A stretch of DNA of 64,000 bases from Streptomyces caatingaensis (GTDB lineage: Bacteria; Actinomycetota; Actinomycetes; Streptomycetales; Streptomycetaceae), in contig NZ_LFXA01000002.1 in NCBI RefSeq assembly GCF_001187435.1, positions 248,001 through 312,000 on the forward strand, read 5' to 3'. Both the position numbers and the translations under genes were made by a program. Below are positions 24,315 to 32,787 of the stretch, piece after piece (position 1 is the first letter of the stretch; every line of letters starts with the position of its first letter). The notes under the pieces are model-generated. The model was not told the DNA's origin. It was given only the letters and a program-made list of their open reading frames with translations, and did no database searches.

Positions 24315-24482
24315 CGAACGCCACCCCCTCATGCCGGTTGCCGAGCACCGGCCGGAGCCGATGACCCTCACGTCGTTCGCTCCCAGCCTTGGACGGACCG
24401 CTCACCATAGCCGCACCTCCTGACGGCCCTCTCCTTCCGCTGTCCTTCCGCCTCCAGCCCCGCTGGGCGCGGCTTCACCACA

Positions 24483-24504
24483 CGGTCCCCGCTGCGCGGG
24501 ACCG
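24483..24504 (+). other. GC hairpin in the leader of the adhesin gene
   Basis: CGGTCCCCGC at 24483-24492 can pair with GCGGGACCG a few bases later, with one bulged C, leaving a 3-4 nt loop. It lies 35 bp before the adhesin ATG and 170 bp after the HxlR-like gene stop. It could be a terminator of the upstream run or an mRNA hairpin in the adhesin leader. The rest of 24315-24537 shows nothing else. Confidence 0.35.
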
Positions 24505-24537
24505 GTACCTACCGCATTGCAGGAGCATCACCACCCC

Positions 24538-26283
24538 ATGCGCACCCGCACCACCCCTCGCATCGTCCGGCTGCTGTCGACCGTCGTCGCCGCCGGCGTG
24601 GCCGGCACCCTCGCCTGGATGCCGACCGCCCAGGCCGCCGACGCCAAGCCGCTTGACTTCGGGCCCGGCTACGCGATCCCGGACTCCGACGGCAACGCCG
24701 CCACCTCCCACATCGGCGCCTACGGTCCGCCCGGCATCAAGGTATGGGGCGACAGCGAGACCTACTGCGCCGACCCCGAGCGCAAGGGCCCCCAGGCCGC
24801 CGGCGGCTACACCGGCCCGAAGACCGTCACCCACTGGACGTCCTCCGAGACCAGCCAGGCGGTCCCCGACTCCCACGTCGCCTACGCCTCCTACGTGATC
24901 GGCAAGTACGGCCAGACGCAGTCCGACGAGCAGGCCGCCGCCGTCGACGCCGCGACGTACGAGTTCCTGGCCGGCGGGAAGTACGCCATCAACGGATCCC
25001 GAGGCAAGCAGCGCCTGGGCTACCCGAACGTGTCGCCGACAGCCCGCACGCTGGCCGAGGGCTACATCGCCGAAGCAAAGAAGTGCGCCGGCCCCTACAC
25101 CCTGCACATCAAGCCGAGCGTCGAGACCACCACCACGGGCAAGAAGGTCTCGGTGGCCGTCGAGGTCACCGCCTCCCTGTCCGGTGCCAAGGTCCCCGGC
25201 GTCAAGATCGACCTGTCCGAGACCGGATCCGGCACCGCCCGCGGCAGCGTCACCACCGGCAAGGACGGAAGTGCCAGCTGGCAGTTCACCACCGGCACGG
25301 CCGGTGAAGCCACGGTGAAGGCGACGGCGAGCGGGCTGCCGGGCTCGCAGCTGAAGGTGCTCGAACCGCGCGACGCCTCGGCCCAGCGCATGCTGCTGGC
25401 CGGCGACACCACCGCCGCCGAAGGCACCACGAAGGTCAAGGTCACCCCCGCCACGGGCGGCGTCGAGATCCACAAGACCGACCCGGGCAAGGACACGATG
25501 GCCGGCGCCAGTTTCCAGCTCATCGACCCGGCCTCCGGAAAGACCGTTGCTGAAGGCAGGACGAACGCCGCTGGCATCCTCGCCTTCGAGAATCTCGCAC
25601 CGGGCACGTACCGCCTGCACGAGACCGACAGCGGCGACACGATCCACGCCCTGGTGCCCGACCAGGACATCGTCATCACCGAGGGCCAGTCCGCCAAGGC
25701 CCATCCGATCACCGTCGTCGACCCGTTCAAGGACGCCGACCTCCTGGTGAAGAAGATCGACAAGTCGACTGGCAAGGCACTCGCGGGCGCGGTCATCGAG
25801 ATCGACTCCGACACCGTCGACGCCGCGGGCAAGCACCAGCCGGGCAAGAAGATAGCCGAGCTGACCACCGGCGCGGACGGCACCGCGAAGCTCAAGCTCG
25901 GCGTCGACCTCAAGGCGGGCACCCGCTACTGGGCCAAGGAGACCAAGGCCCCCACGCACTACCAGCTGAACAAGACCCCGTCACCGTTCACGGCAAAGCC
26001 GGGGGAGCAGGTCGCCGTCACGGTGGAGAACACCCCCGTCCCGCCCACCACACCGCCGACGACCCCTCCCACGACGCCGCCGACCACCCCGCCGCACCGG
26101 CCGGACAAGCCCAAGACCCCCGACACCCCGGGCGGAGCACTCGCCCACACCGGTGCTGACACCACCGCATGGGCGCTGGGCGGAGCTACAGCCCTGCTGC
26201 TGGCCGGAGGAGGCGCACTGTGGGCAACCCGCCGCCGGCAGAAGACCGCCGCCGAGGATGAGACCACCGAACCCCAGGAGTAG
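24538..26283 (+). CDS. Cell-wall anchored surface protein with thioester-like and two Cna-B domains
   Basis: The product is 581 residues. A signal peptide (residues 1-34, ending AQAA) is followed by a thioester-type domain with Cys77 in TYCADPE and Gln132 in SDEQAAAV, the pair that would form the internal bond. After a bacterial Ig-like stretch come two Cna-B domains (from about residues 310 and 405) with Lys (VEIHKTD, LLVKKIDK) and Glu (LHETDSG, AKETKAP) positions for isopeptide bonds. The end has TTPP repeats, the sorting motif LAHTG, a hydrophobic helix and Arg residues, as expected for sortase class E. It probably promotes cell-cell contact during mating. The ATG was chosen over an in-frame TTG at 24517 because it begins the signal peptide. 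Confidence 0.85.
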   Translation: MRTRTTPRIVRLLSTVVAAGVAGTLAWMPTAQAADAKPLDFGPGYAIPDSDGNAATSHIGAYGPPGIKVWGDSETYCADPERKGPQAAGGYTGPKTVTHWTSSETSQAVPDSHVAYASYVIGKYGQTQSDEQAAAVDAATYEFLAGGKYAINGSRGKQRLGYPNVSPTARTLAEGYIAEAKKCAGPYTLHIKPSVETTTTGKKVSVAVEVTASLSGAKVPGVKIDLSETGSGTARGSVTTGKDGSASWQFTTGTAGEATVKATASGLPGSQLKVLEPRDASAQRMLLAGDTTAAEGTTKVKVTPATGGVEIHKTDPGKDTMAGASFQLIDPASGKTVAEGRTNAAGILAFENLAPGTYRLHETDSGDTIHALVPDQDIVITEGQSAKAHPITVVDPFKDADLLVKKIDKSTGKALAGAVIEIDSDTVDAAGKHQPGKKIAELTTGADGTAKLKLGVDLKAGTRYWAKETKAPTHYQLNKTPSPFTAKPGEQVAVTVENTPVPPTTPPTTPPTTPPTTPPHRPDKPKTPDTPGGALAHTGADTTAWALGGATALLLAGGGALWATRRRQKTAAEDETTEPQE

Positions 26284-26297
26284 TCCCCGCACGGCTC

Positions 26298-26330
26298 CTG
26301 GCCGGGAAGCCTGAAACCCCTCCCGGCCAG
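26298..26330 (+). terminator. Terminator hairpin after the adhesin gene
   Basis: CTGGCCGGGA (26298-26307) and TCCCGGCCAG (26321-26330) form a perfect 10-bp stem with a 13-nt loop, 14 bp after the stop codon. No U-run follows, which is usual in Streptomyces. Confidence 0.65.
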
Positions 26331-26419
26331 GGACCCACCCCTGTGGCCTCCCCGCCCCGTCGCACGTCTCGCGGCGCTCGCCAGCCGGCGGGCGCCGCCC
26401 CGGTTTCCAGGAGCCACCG

Positions 26420-27271
26420 CTGTCCCCCTCTGTCCGCGAGGACCCGTTCCAGGAGTACCTCGTCTCCCCGCGCCACCTCGCCGGCTCCACCGCCATCGGC
26501 GACCCCGGACTCCAGCCCCTGCGCGACCTCGGCTGGGCCCTGCACCACGACGACCTCGGCAACACCTACGTCTCCGCACCAGACCACCGGATCCGCCTGG
26601 GCTACCTGCCCGAAGGAGACGACGACGGCCTGTGGCGCATCAGCGCCTACGACGACGCTTTCGGCTCCGTACGCTGGGCCGCAACCTTCAACGACCGCAC
26701 TCCCACCGAATTCGTCACCGCCTTCACCACCGCCCTCGCCCAGGCATACACCCAAGGCCCCCACGCCTACCTCCACGGCGCGACCAACAAGCCCGCCCAG
26801 GCGTTCACTCCGCTGACCGCGGCCGGCTGGCAGCACGACCGGCGCGCCTGGACGGACGAGCTCACCGCCCCCGACAGCCTTGCCCACCTCACCTACGAGC
26901 ACCTGGCCCCCGACCACGAGAGTGAGATCGCCGGACATCACTCTTGCTGGTGGCTCCGAGGCGGCACCGGTCGCCGCTTCCCCGATTGGTACGCCACCTT
27001 CACCACCCACACCCCCACCCAGCTCATCACCGCCACCACCACAGCCATCGCCGACCCCACCCCCGTCACCCGCTACGCCCGCGAGCTGTCCCTCCTCACC
27101 CGCAACCACGCCCAACTCACCCCCATACCAACCCCGGTCCCCACACCCCTGGACGTACGCCGCGCACAGGCCGCCCGCGCCCGCACCGCAACCACGCAAC
27201 ACCCTGGAACCGCCGCACTCAGACCCGCACCGCTGTCACCAACAGCAGCGGCCGGACGCCGAGCCCGCTGA
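26420..27271 (+). CDS. DUF317-family protein with apparent CTG start
   Basis: The product would be 283 residues. YLVSPRHLAGST near the N-terminus and two repeats ending in (W)AATFNDRTPTEFVTAFTTAL and WYATFTTHTPTQLITATTTA identify DUF317, a Streptomyces family of unknown function. The open frame begins after a TGA at 26312-26314 and contains no ATG, GTG or TTG anywhere up to its stop. The first possible start is CTG at 26420, with CAGGAG 6 bp upstream. The paralogue at 28272 shows the same CTG-TCC start and spacing. The C-terminal 60 residues are Pro/Thr/Arg-rich. Context: after the adhesin, in a run of DUF317 genes. Confidence 0.75.
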   Translation: MSPSVREDPFQEYLVSPRHLAGSTAIGDPGLQPLRDLGWALHHDDLGNTYVSAPDHRIRLGYLPEGDDDGLWRISAYDDAFGSVRWAATFNDRTPTEFVTAFTTALAQAYTQGPHAYLHGATNKPAQAFTPLTAAGWQHDRRAWTDELTAPDSLAHLTYEHLAPDHESEIAGHHSCWWLRGGTGRRFPDWYATFTTHTPTQLITATTTAIADPTPVTRYARELSLLTRNHAQLTPIPTPVPTPLDVRRAQAARARTATTQHPGTAALRPAPLSPTAAAGRRAR

Positions 27272-27291
27272 CCGCACACCCATCCCGCACG

Positions 27292-27318
27292 AGGCCCTCA
27301 CCCCCACGGTGAGGGCCT
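27292..27318 (+). terminator. Terminator hairpin after the first DUF317 gene
   Basis: AGGCCCTCACC (27292-27302) and GGTGAGGGCCT (27308-27318) form a perfect 11-bp stem with a 5-nt loop, 20 bp after the stop codon. The following 200 bp to the next gene show no other clear feature. Confidence 0.7.
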
Positions 27319-27517
27319 TCGTCATGTCCTCCCCGCGAACACTCCGGAACCGGTCGCCGGGCGACGAACGTCGTGCGTCGGCAGGCGAGATGGCCCTGCA
27401 GGTAGTCGATTCGCCCAGGGCAGACGCGGAAGAGCCGTCTCGGACTGGAGAGACGTCGCGGACCCATGTCAAAGTCACCCAGTCCGAAAAACCGCAGGTC
27501 AGAGAAGGGATGCCCTC

Positions 27518-27907
27518 ATGACTATCGAGACGACGACACCGGGATTCCGCACCACCCTCGCCGCCCTGCGCCTGCGCGAGTGGCCGATCGGCCCCGGACA
27601 GGCCACCCGTGTCCTGGCCCAATTCGACGCCGAGGACTACCACTTCGTGGTCGACGACAGAGCCGACGTCCACGTCTCATCGAAAGACGGCCGCCTCTAC
27701 CTCGGATACTTCCCCGAAGGCCGGCCCGGGACAGACGGCGAGGGCTGGAAGATCGCCGTCACAGGCACTGCGGACGTGCCCGGCTGGGCAGCGAGCTTTG
27801 AGCCGGAGACCCCAGCCGAACTCATCGCCGCCTTCGTCGCAGCGGTGATCTCCACCTCTCGACCCGCCGCCCCATACAGAACGACCGCAGCGACCATGAC
27901 CCGCTGA
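27518..27907 (+). CDS. Short DUF317-family protein
   Basis: The product is 129 residues and contains a single DUF317 unit: FDAEDYHFVVDDRADVHVSS, then GRLYLGYFPEGR, then GWAASFEPETPAELIAAFVA. It lacks the second repeat present in the two flanking paralogues. The ATG follows GAAGGG with normal spacing. The family is repeatedly found near Streptomyces mobile elements, but its biochemical role is not established. Confidence 0.75.
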   Translation: MTIETTTPGFRTTLAALRLREWPIGPGQATRVLAQFDAEDYHFVVDDRADVHVSSKDGRLYLGYFPEGRPGTDGEGWKIAVTGTADVPGWAASFEPETPAELIAAFVAAVISTSRPAAPYRTTAATMTR

Positions 27908-27951
27908 CCCATTCGATCGCGGCACCTGTACACCTACCAAGGAGAACGATC

Positions 27952-28230
27952 TTGCCCCAAAACATCACCGTGCGAGAGCTCGTCCAGCGTCTGCAGACCT
28001 ACGACGATGACGCCGTCATCCGCCTCGCCGTCAACCCCGACTTCCCCTTCGCGCACTACCCCGGCACGCTCACCGAGGGACTCGACGACGACGGCCGTCG
28101 CGCCGTGTTCCTCGGCGACGGCGGACAGCAGAGCTACCTGCCCCGCCCCGTCGCCGTAGCCCTGCGATGGACCACCGACACTACCGCGCCGCAAACCCGA
28201 CGCCGCACGGCACGCGCCACGGCACGCTGA
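27952..28230 (+). CDS. Small hypothetical protein
   Basis: The product is 92 residues. It begins with a helix (TVRELVQRLQTYDDDAVIRL), continues with short strands and ends in a basic Arg/Thr/Ala tail. The TTG at 27952 has AAGGAG with 8-bp spacing, which supports it strongly. It sits between two DUF317 genes in the same direction. No family was recognised. Confidence 0.6.
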   Translation: MPQNITVRELVQRLQTYDDDAVIRLAVNPDFPFAHYPGTLTEGLDDDGRRAVFLGDGGQQSYLPRPVAVALRWTTDTTAPQTRRRTARATAR

Positions 28231-28271
28231 CCCGGACGCCCACTAACCGCCGCACATGAACGGAGCTCTCC

Positions 28272-29024
28272 CTGTCCTCGACCGACCCCGAGCAGGCCCC
28301 CGGAAGCCAGCGCACCAGCGCCCCAGCCGTCGACGGCGGCCCGTACCTCGTCTCCCCGCGCTACCTCGCCGGCAACGACGGCCTCCTCGGCGACCACGTC
28401 ACCGACGCCCTCGTCAACATCGGCTGGAGCTGCTGGACCACCCGTACCCAGACCCGCCACCTCCTCGACGCCGACCAACTCCGGGGCGCCGAATGGCTCC
28501 CAGGTCACCCGAACGTGCTCTTCGACGGGGACCCTGTGGTGTGGGAGTTCTTCGCCCGCACCGAAGTCACCGCGCCACCTCTGTGGAACGCCTACTTCAC
28601 CGCCCGCGTCCCCCACGAGCTCGTCACCGCCTTCGCCACCGCACTCGCCACCGCCCCGGACGTCACCGGCGGGATCGAGCCCGGCCGGAGCTCGCTCGAG
28701 CCTCTCGCCGACGCCCGCTGGTCCACCGACCCGACCGACGCCGGCAACACCTACTACGCTCCGAAACTCCAGGCATGGGTGACGTACGGAGCGGTCTCCG
28801 AGGCCATCGAGGACGGCAACCCCATCCCCGGCCTGCCCGGATACCTCGCCTGGGCCCAAACCGACGACCACCTCCCTCACCAGTGGTGCGCAGCCTTCAG
28901 CCCCTCCACCCCGCAGGAGCTCGTCGCCGGGTTCACCACGGCCCTCGCCGACCCCACCCCCGTGTCCCGCTCCGTCCTGCCGCAGGACCCCGGCGGCCAC
29001 CTCACGATCCGCCTCTCCCGCTGA
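28272..29024 (+). CDS. DUF317-family protein with apparent CTG start
   Basis: The product would be 250 residues with two DUF317 units (YLVSPRYLAGNDG; WNAYFTARVPHELVTAFATA; WCAAFSPSTPQELVAGFTTA). An in-frame TGA at 28257-28259 lies just upstream, and the first ATG/GTG/TTG is the GTG at 28515, which would delete the conserved N-terminus. The CTG at 28272 has CGGAG 6 bp upstream. Its first two codons, CTG TCC, match those of the paralogue at 26420. Gene callers would therefore truncate this gene. Confidence 0.75.
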   Translation: MSSTDPEQAPGSQRTSAPAVDGGPYLVSPRYLAGNDGLLGDHVTDALVNIGWSCWTTRTQTRHLLDADQLRGAEWLPGHPNVLFDGDPVVWEFFARTEVTAPPLWNAYFTARVPHELVTAFATALATAPDVTGGIEPGRSSLEPLADARWSTDPTDAGNTYYAPKLQAWVTYGAVSEAIEDGNPIPGLPGYLAWAQTDDHLPHQWCAAFSPSTPQELVAGFTTALADPTPVSRSVLPQDPGGHLTIRLSR

Positions 29025-29192
29025 ACTGCACTCGTCACCGCAACACCCACGCGCCTGCGAACTGGGCCTGGAAGCGACCTTGGCTCCGGTGCGGGACCGC
29101 CTCCGCGCCTGCCTGGAGCGGCGCCATGGCCTCCATTACGATCCGAGTTCCACGTCATCGACCACGCGACGACCGCAGGGAGACATCGCGCC

Positions 29193-30062
29193 ATGTCCAC
29201 GACCGTCGACATACCCCCGCACATACAGGAGCGCTGCAACGAGCTGGGCAACGGCGTCAGTTACGCCGTGAAGGTTCTGCGTACGCGGCTCAGTGATGAT
29301 CCCCTGCTGGGTACTCCGCAGGGCGAGCCGTCCCTGTACACCGTGGAGATCGACGGCGACACCTTCGAGGACTGCCCGGCACTGCAGGTGCACTACGCCT
29401 ACGGCCCACCCCTGCTGGAAGAGGACCGGGCGGAGATCAGGGGCATCACTGCGACACAGCCGCCCGTCACCGGCGCCGGCGATCGCGACCAGGTACCGGA
29501 TCCCCGCCTTGAAGAGATCGCGGTACGGCAGGTGACCGGGGCGTGGCAGCGGATCGAGACGTGGCTTCGCGAGCATGCGCCTGTCTCGTTTGCCTCGTTG
29601 CAGGCCGGGGCCTCACGGGAGGAGATCGACAGGGCGGAGGGCGAACTTGGTGTCAGGGTTCCCGCCGAGCTGAAGGCCCTGTGGGGACTGCACCGGGGCG
29701 TCCATTCCTCTGTGGGTGCGGCGTTCTTGCAGGACAACGCGAAGCTCATGACCATCGCCGAGGCCATCGAACTTCACCGGCACTGGAGAGAGGTCTACGA
29801 CGACCACTTGTGGGATCGCCGATGGATACCGGTGTGCACGCTTGGCGAGCACAGCTGGTCGTCCGGCCTCTACCTGGATGCCGGGACGGGGGAGGTGTGG
29901 TCATGGGACGAGTTCGCCAACCGTCAGGTCGAGTTCGAGTCCTTGACCAGCTACCTGGAGGAGATGGCGGACGCCCTGGAGGTGCCGTCCCTTGCCGGTC
30001 CGGACAAGCCCAGCCTGGTCGACGGCGCCCTGGCGTGGGGGCCCGGCAGCGAGCCGGCCTGA
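29193..30062 (+). CDS. SMI1/KNR4 (SUKH) family protein, candidate immunity protein
   Basis: The product is 289 residues. The second half carries the SUKH signature: a helix with SREEIDRAEGELGVRVPAEL, then LWGLHRGVHS, and later WIPVCTLGEHSWSSGLYLDA and WSWDEFANRQVEFESLTSYL. The first 110 residues are an additional N-terminal region. SUKH proteins are widely immunity proteins against toxins, very often nucleases. The gene converges on a secreted NucA/NucB-like nuclease gene, with a strong shared terminator. The ATG at 29193 has AGGGAGA upstream. The pairing is suggestive but the genes are not in an operon. Confidence 0.8.
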   Translation: MSTTVDIPPHIQERCNELGNGVSYAVKVLRTRLSDDPLLGTPQGEPSLYTVEIDGDTFEDCPALQVHYAYGPPLLEEDRAEIRGITATQPPVTGAGDRDQVPDPRLEEIAVRQVTGAWQRIETWLREHAPVSFASLQAGASREEIDRAEGELGVRVPAELKALWGLHRGVHSSVGAAFLQDNAKLMTIAEAIELHRHWREVYDDHLWDRRWIPVCTLGEHSWSSGLYLDAGTGEVWSWDEFANRQVEFESLTSYLEEMADALEVPSLAGPDKPSLVDGALAWGPGSEPA

Positions 30063-30092
30063 CCCACGGACCGGACCACGGGACCAAAGACG

Positions 30093-30124
30093 GGGGTGGG
30101 AGCCGGTATGTCGGCTCCCACCCC
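30093..30124. terminator. Bidirectional terminator between convergent genes
   Basis: GGGGTGGGAGCCG (30093-30105) and CGGCTCCCACCCC (30112-30124) form a perfect 13-bp stem with a 6-nt loop, followed by TTT on the plus strand and preceded by an A-rich stretch (CCAAAGA) that serves the minus direction. It separates the SUKH gene from the nuclease gene. Confidence 0.8.
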
Positions 30125-30145
30125 TTTCGCGTCACGCAGGATGTG

Positions 30146-32134
30146 TCAGACCTTGCGCCAGGCGCAGGTGGTGTCGGCGTTCGCGCAGTGCTCGAAGCCG
30201 GGGTTGCTGACGATGAATCCGTCGTTGTCCAGTAGGCGCCAGATGGTGGGGTTCAGTTTGCGGAATGCCTGTCGGTTCTGGGTGGACTCGATACCGGCCC
30301 GGCCGCACTTCTCCTTCCATGTGGGGCCGGTCGTGGCCTTGCGGGTGTCGGCGAGCAGGCCGAAGTTGGCGCTGCCGTCGCCCATTTTGTCGGTGAAGAG
30401 CTGGGTGCACTGGTCGCCGTTGGACACCTGGTTGAGGCCGCCGGGGAATCCGCCGCTCTCGTGGGTGGAGGCCATGGCGTATTCGTCGCAGTCCATGGTG
30501 CCCACAGAGGCGTCGCTCTGGTGGGCTGTCCAGTTGCCGCAGACCTTGCCGCGGCTGTCGTCAGAGGTCCACGGTTTGCCGGTGTTGGGGTTGGTGACGG
30601 TGGTGTCCGGGCCGAGGTAGTGCAGAAGGGAGTCCCACTTCTTCGAGCCGGCGTGGTCGGGCATCTTCTCCTGCATCAGCCAGTAGTACGCGCCGGCGGC
30701 CGGGTACAGGTTGGTGTCGACGGTGTAGGTGGGCTTGAAGAACGGCAGGACACAGCCGGGCGAGACACCCTTGAGGATGTCGTCGCAGCGTGGGGCGAGC
30801 TCGCGCACGGATGGGACTCCGCTGGTGCCGAAGTTGGCCGTGGCAGGGTTCCCGCCGGCGTCCACGGTGGCGGTGACCGACCATCCGAGGTCGATGGTCT
30901 CCTTGCCCGTGCCGGACCAGGTGGTCTGGATGGTTCCCCAGCGCCCGCTGTACGGGTCGGCCGTCGCGGCGTCCCAGTACGCGTCGCCCGCAGTGTTGTT
31001 CTGGTTGTCCGCCCAGCGGATGTTCGACGTCACGCAGGACTTGCACGACGACCCGACGTTCCACTTCATGCGGACGCCCTTGAGCTCGGGGTCGATGTGC
31101 TGGGGCACCAGCACGATCTGCTGGTCGAACTCGGCGAAGTCCGAGCCGCTGTCGCCCTTCTTCGGGTAGGTCTTGATCCGCTGCTCGATGTTGAAGGTGG
31201 CCGTCCCCAGCGCGGGCTTCTTCGGGTCGGTGCTGGTGAAGATCAGTGTGCCGGTGCCGATGCTCTTCATGCAGGCTTCGGTCCGGCTCATGTAGTCCAG
31301 GCCGGACGGCTTGTCATAGCACCAGTCGACCAGATCGACGGCCGGTCCCGCGGGCGCCGCCGACCGGAGAGCCTTCTTGGACGGCGGGTTCAGCTCGAAG
31401 CACAGCTCGCGACCCTGCGCGTCGGGCTTGCCGCACGTGCGCTTCTTCGTGGGGGCCTTGAGGGTCGTGCCGTCCTTGCGCAGGGTCGGCAGCGCCGGTC
31501 CCGGGTCGGTGCGGGTGAACTCGATGGTCTTCTGCGCGAGCGGGTCGATCGTCGAGGAAGCCTGCGGCGCGGGGAACGCCACGTAGGGCTCGATGCGGAA
31601 GTTCGCCCACGGGGACCAGTCGGTCTCGTACAGGCTTCCGTCGTAGGCGGAGGTGTGGAAGGTGTAGGTCACGCCCGGCTTCAGCTTGCCGTACGGGACG
31701 GTGACCTGCGCGGTCTTCCCCGACGCGACGAAGGGCGACACCAGGACGCCGTACGGGTTGGCGTCGGTGAGTTTGACCTGCGTCTTCGGCTTGCCGTCAG
31801 CGTCTGTCGTCCATACCTCGAACGTGAGGTTGGCCGTGTGACCGTCAGCATCGGTGACCGTGTTCCGCAGCACCGTCTCCGGGGTGATGACGCGCCAGGT
31901 GCTGCCGGATTTGGTGTACTGCGGGCCAGCCGACGGATTCTTGCCGGACACAGGCCGTGCCCCGGCCGCCGCGGCGTGCTCTGGCCCGGCTGCCGGACGC
32001 GACGCCGGAGCTGCCAAAGGGTTGGGCACCGGCGGTAACTCGGTCGCCGTTGCTGTTCCCGCACCCGCGAGAACAGCAAGGACAGCGCCAGCGGCCACGT
32101 GCCGCAGTGCCGACAGGGTGCGTATGCGTCTCAA
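30146..32134 (-). CDS. Secreted protein with C-terminal NucA/NucB-like nuclease domain
   Basis: The product is 662 residues. It starts with a signal peptide (basic residues, then AAGAVLAVLAGAGTATA). The middle resembles surface or secreted beta-rich domains (fibronectin-like segments around residues 80-200). The last 120 residues hold the nuclease motif CDEYAMAS at 549-556, typical of extracellular NucA/NucB deoxyribonucleases, with nearby Glu and Gly residues (HESGGFPGG). Several Cys pairs would suit an exported protein. The TTG at 32134 has GAGGAGG at correct spacing and begins the signal peptide. It could degrade external DNA or act as a toxin towards neighbours. The convergent SUKH gene would suit the latter. 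Confidence 0.8.
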   Translation of the reverse strand: MRRIRTLSALRHVAAGAVLAVLAGAGTATATELPPVPNPLAAPASRPAAGPEHAAAAGARPVSGKNPSAGPQYTKSGSTWRVITPETVLRNTVTDADGHTANLTFEVWTTDADGKPKTQVKLTDANPYGVLVSPFVASGKTAQVTVPYGKLKPGVTYTFHTSAYDGSLYETDWSPWANFRIEPYVAFPAPQASSTIDPLAQKTIEFTRTDPGPALPTLRKDGTTLKAPTKKRTCGKPDAQGRELCFELNPPSKKALRSAAPAGPAVDLVDWCYDKPSGLDYMSRTEACMKSIGTGTLIFTSTDPKKPALGTATFNIEQRIKTYPKKGDSGSDFAEFDQQIVLVPQHIDPELKGVRMKWNVGSSCKSCVTSNIRWADNQNNTAGDAYWDAATADPYSGRWGTIQTTWSGTGKETIDLGWSVTATVDAGGNPATANFGTSGVPSVRELAPRCDDILKGVSPGCVLPFFKPTYTVDTNLYPAAGAYYWLMQEKMPDHAGSKKWDSLLHYLGPDTTVTNPNTGKPWTSDDSRGKVCGNWTAHQSDASVGTMDCDEYAMASTHESGGFPGGLNQVSNGDQCTQLFTDKMGDGSANFGLLADTRKATTGPTWKEKCGRAGIESTQNRQAFRKLNPTIWRLLDNDGFIVSNPGFEHCANADTTCAWRKV

Positions 32135-32486
32135 CGATCCTCCTCTTCGGGTACGCGTGTTCGATGCAAGCCCACCATGCGTACCTCCCGAGTCATAGAC
32201 GCGAGATCGCCATTCGCCACGTGCGGCCTTTGCATGGCCGCGAGGCTGAATCCTCTTATATGTGCAGGTAAGTTGCCTTGTGGCGACAGTTGATTGCGCA
32301 GCACATGAACGGTGTTGAGGTGACGCAGAGCGCAAAGGCCGCTTCGCGCTGTCGAGTCATCCCGGAGTCACGGTAGGGCGCTGGCGTGATCCGATCGTTC
32401 GGTTCGCCGACTCCGACGCCTTCCCGGCGATGAGGGGGTGCCCTGAACCCGCCCCAAGGGCTGAAGGGTGACTGTAGGCTCCCGCC
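32135..32486. other. Divergent intergenic region, 352 bp
   Basis: The region separates the leftward nuclease gene from the rightward small gene at 32487. It is locally AT-richer than the surroundings (for example around 32240-32300), as expected for promoters. A TAGGCT hexamer at 32474-32479 lies 7 bp before the ATG at 32487, so that gene may be expressed from a leaderless transcript. No gene or hairpin of note was seen. Confidence 0.45.
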
Positions 32487-32741
32487 ATGCTGATCACTGA
32501 ATACCGGGGCGAGAGCGCAAACTTGAAGGTGCTCGTGCGGGAGATCGAGGCGGATCCGCACCTCGCTGGAAAATGCTCGCTTGTCCTCACGCCCCTCCGT
32601 GAGGACAGACGCGATTCCTTGCGTCACGCACAGTGGGCGGAGCTCGCCGTCTCTGTCGCTGCCGGACTGGCCACGAACGCGCTGTACGATGCCCTCAAGG
32701 CCTTGGTCGCGCGCGTGACCGTGGACCTGTGGACGAGGTAG
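32487..32741 (+). CDS. Small protein with a hydrophobic helix (EACC1-like layout)
   Basis: The product is 84 residues. An N-terminal helix-strand part (LKVLVREIEADPHLAGK, then SLVLTPL) is followed by a hydrophobic or amphipathic helix (ELAVSVAAGLATNALYDALK) and a short basic end. This is the general layout of the EACC1 component found next to effector genes in actinobacterial conflict systems, but similarity is by eye only. The downstream gene starts 46 bp later in the same direction, so the two form a likely pair. Confidence 0.5.
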   Translation: MLITEYRGESANLKVLVREIEADPHLAGKCSLVLTPLREDRRDSLRHAQWAELAVSVAAGLATNALYDALKALVARVTVDLWTR

Positions 32742-32787
32742 GCCCTCGCCCCGAAGGTGTCAGGGAGGACGCGGAAGGCACGGACCA

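Noticed and set aside
28515..29024. GTG at 28515 as the start of the third DUF317 gene
   Set aside because: It has no ribosome-binding site and removes 81 residues that align with the N-terminus of the paralogue at 26420.
30461..32038. A 525-codon plus-strand frame opposite the secreted nuclease
   Set aside because: Low-complexity Gly/Arg/Val sequence without motifs; the minus strand has a signal peptide and the NucA/NucB motif.
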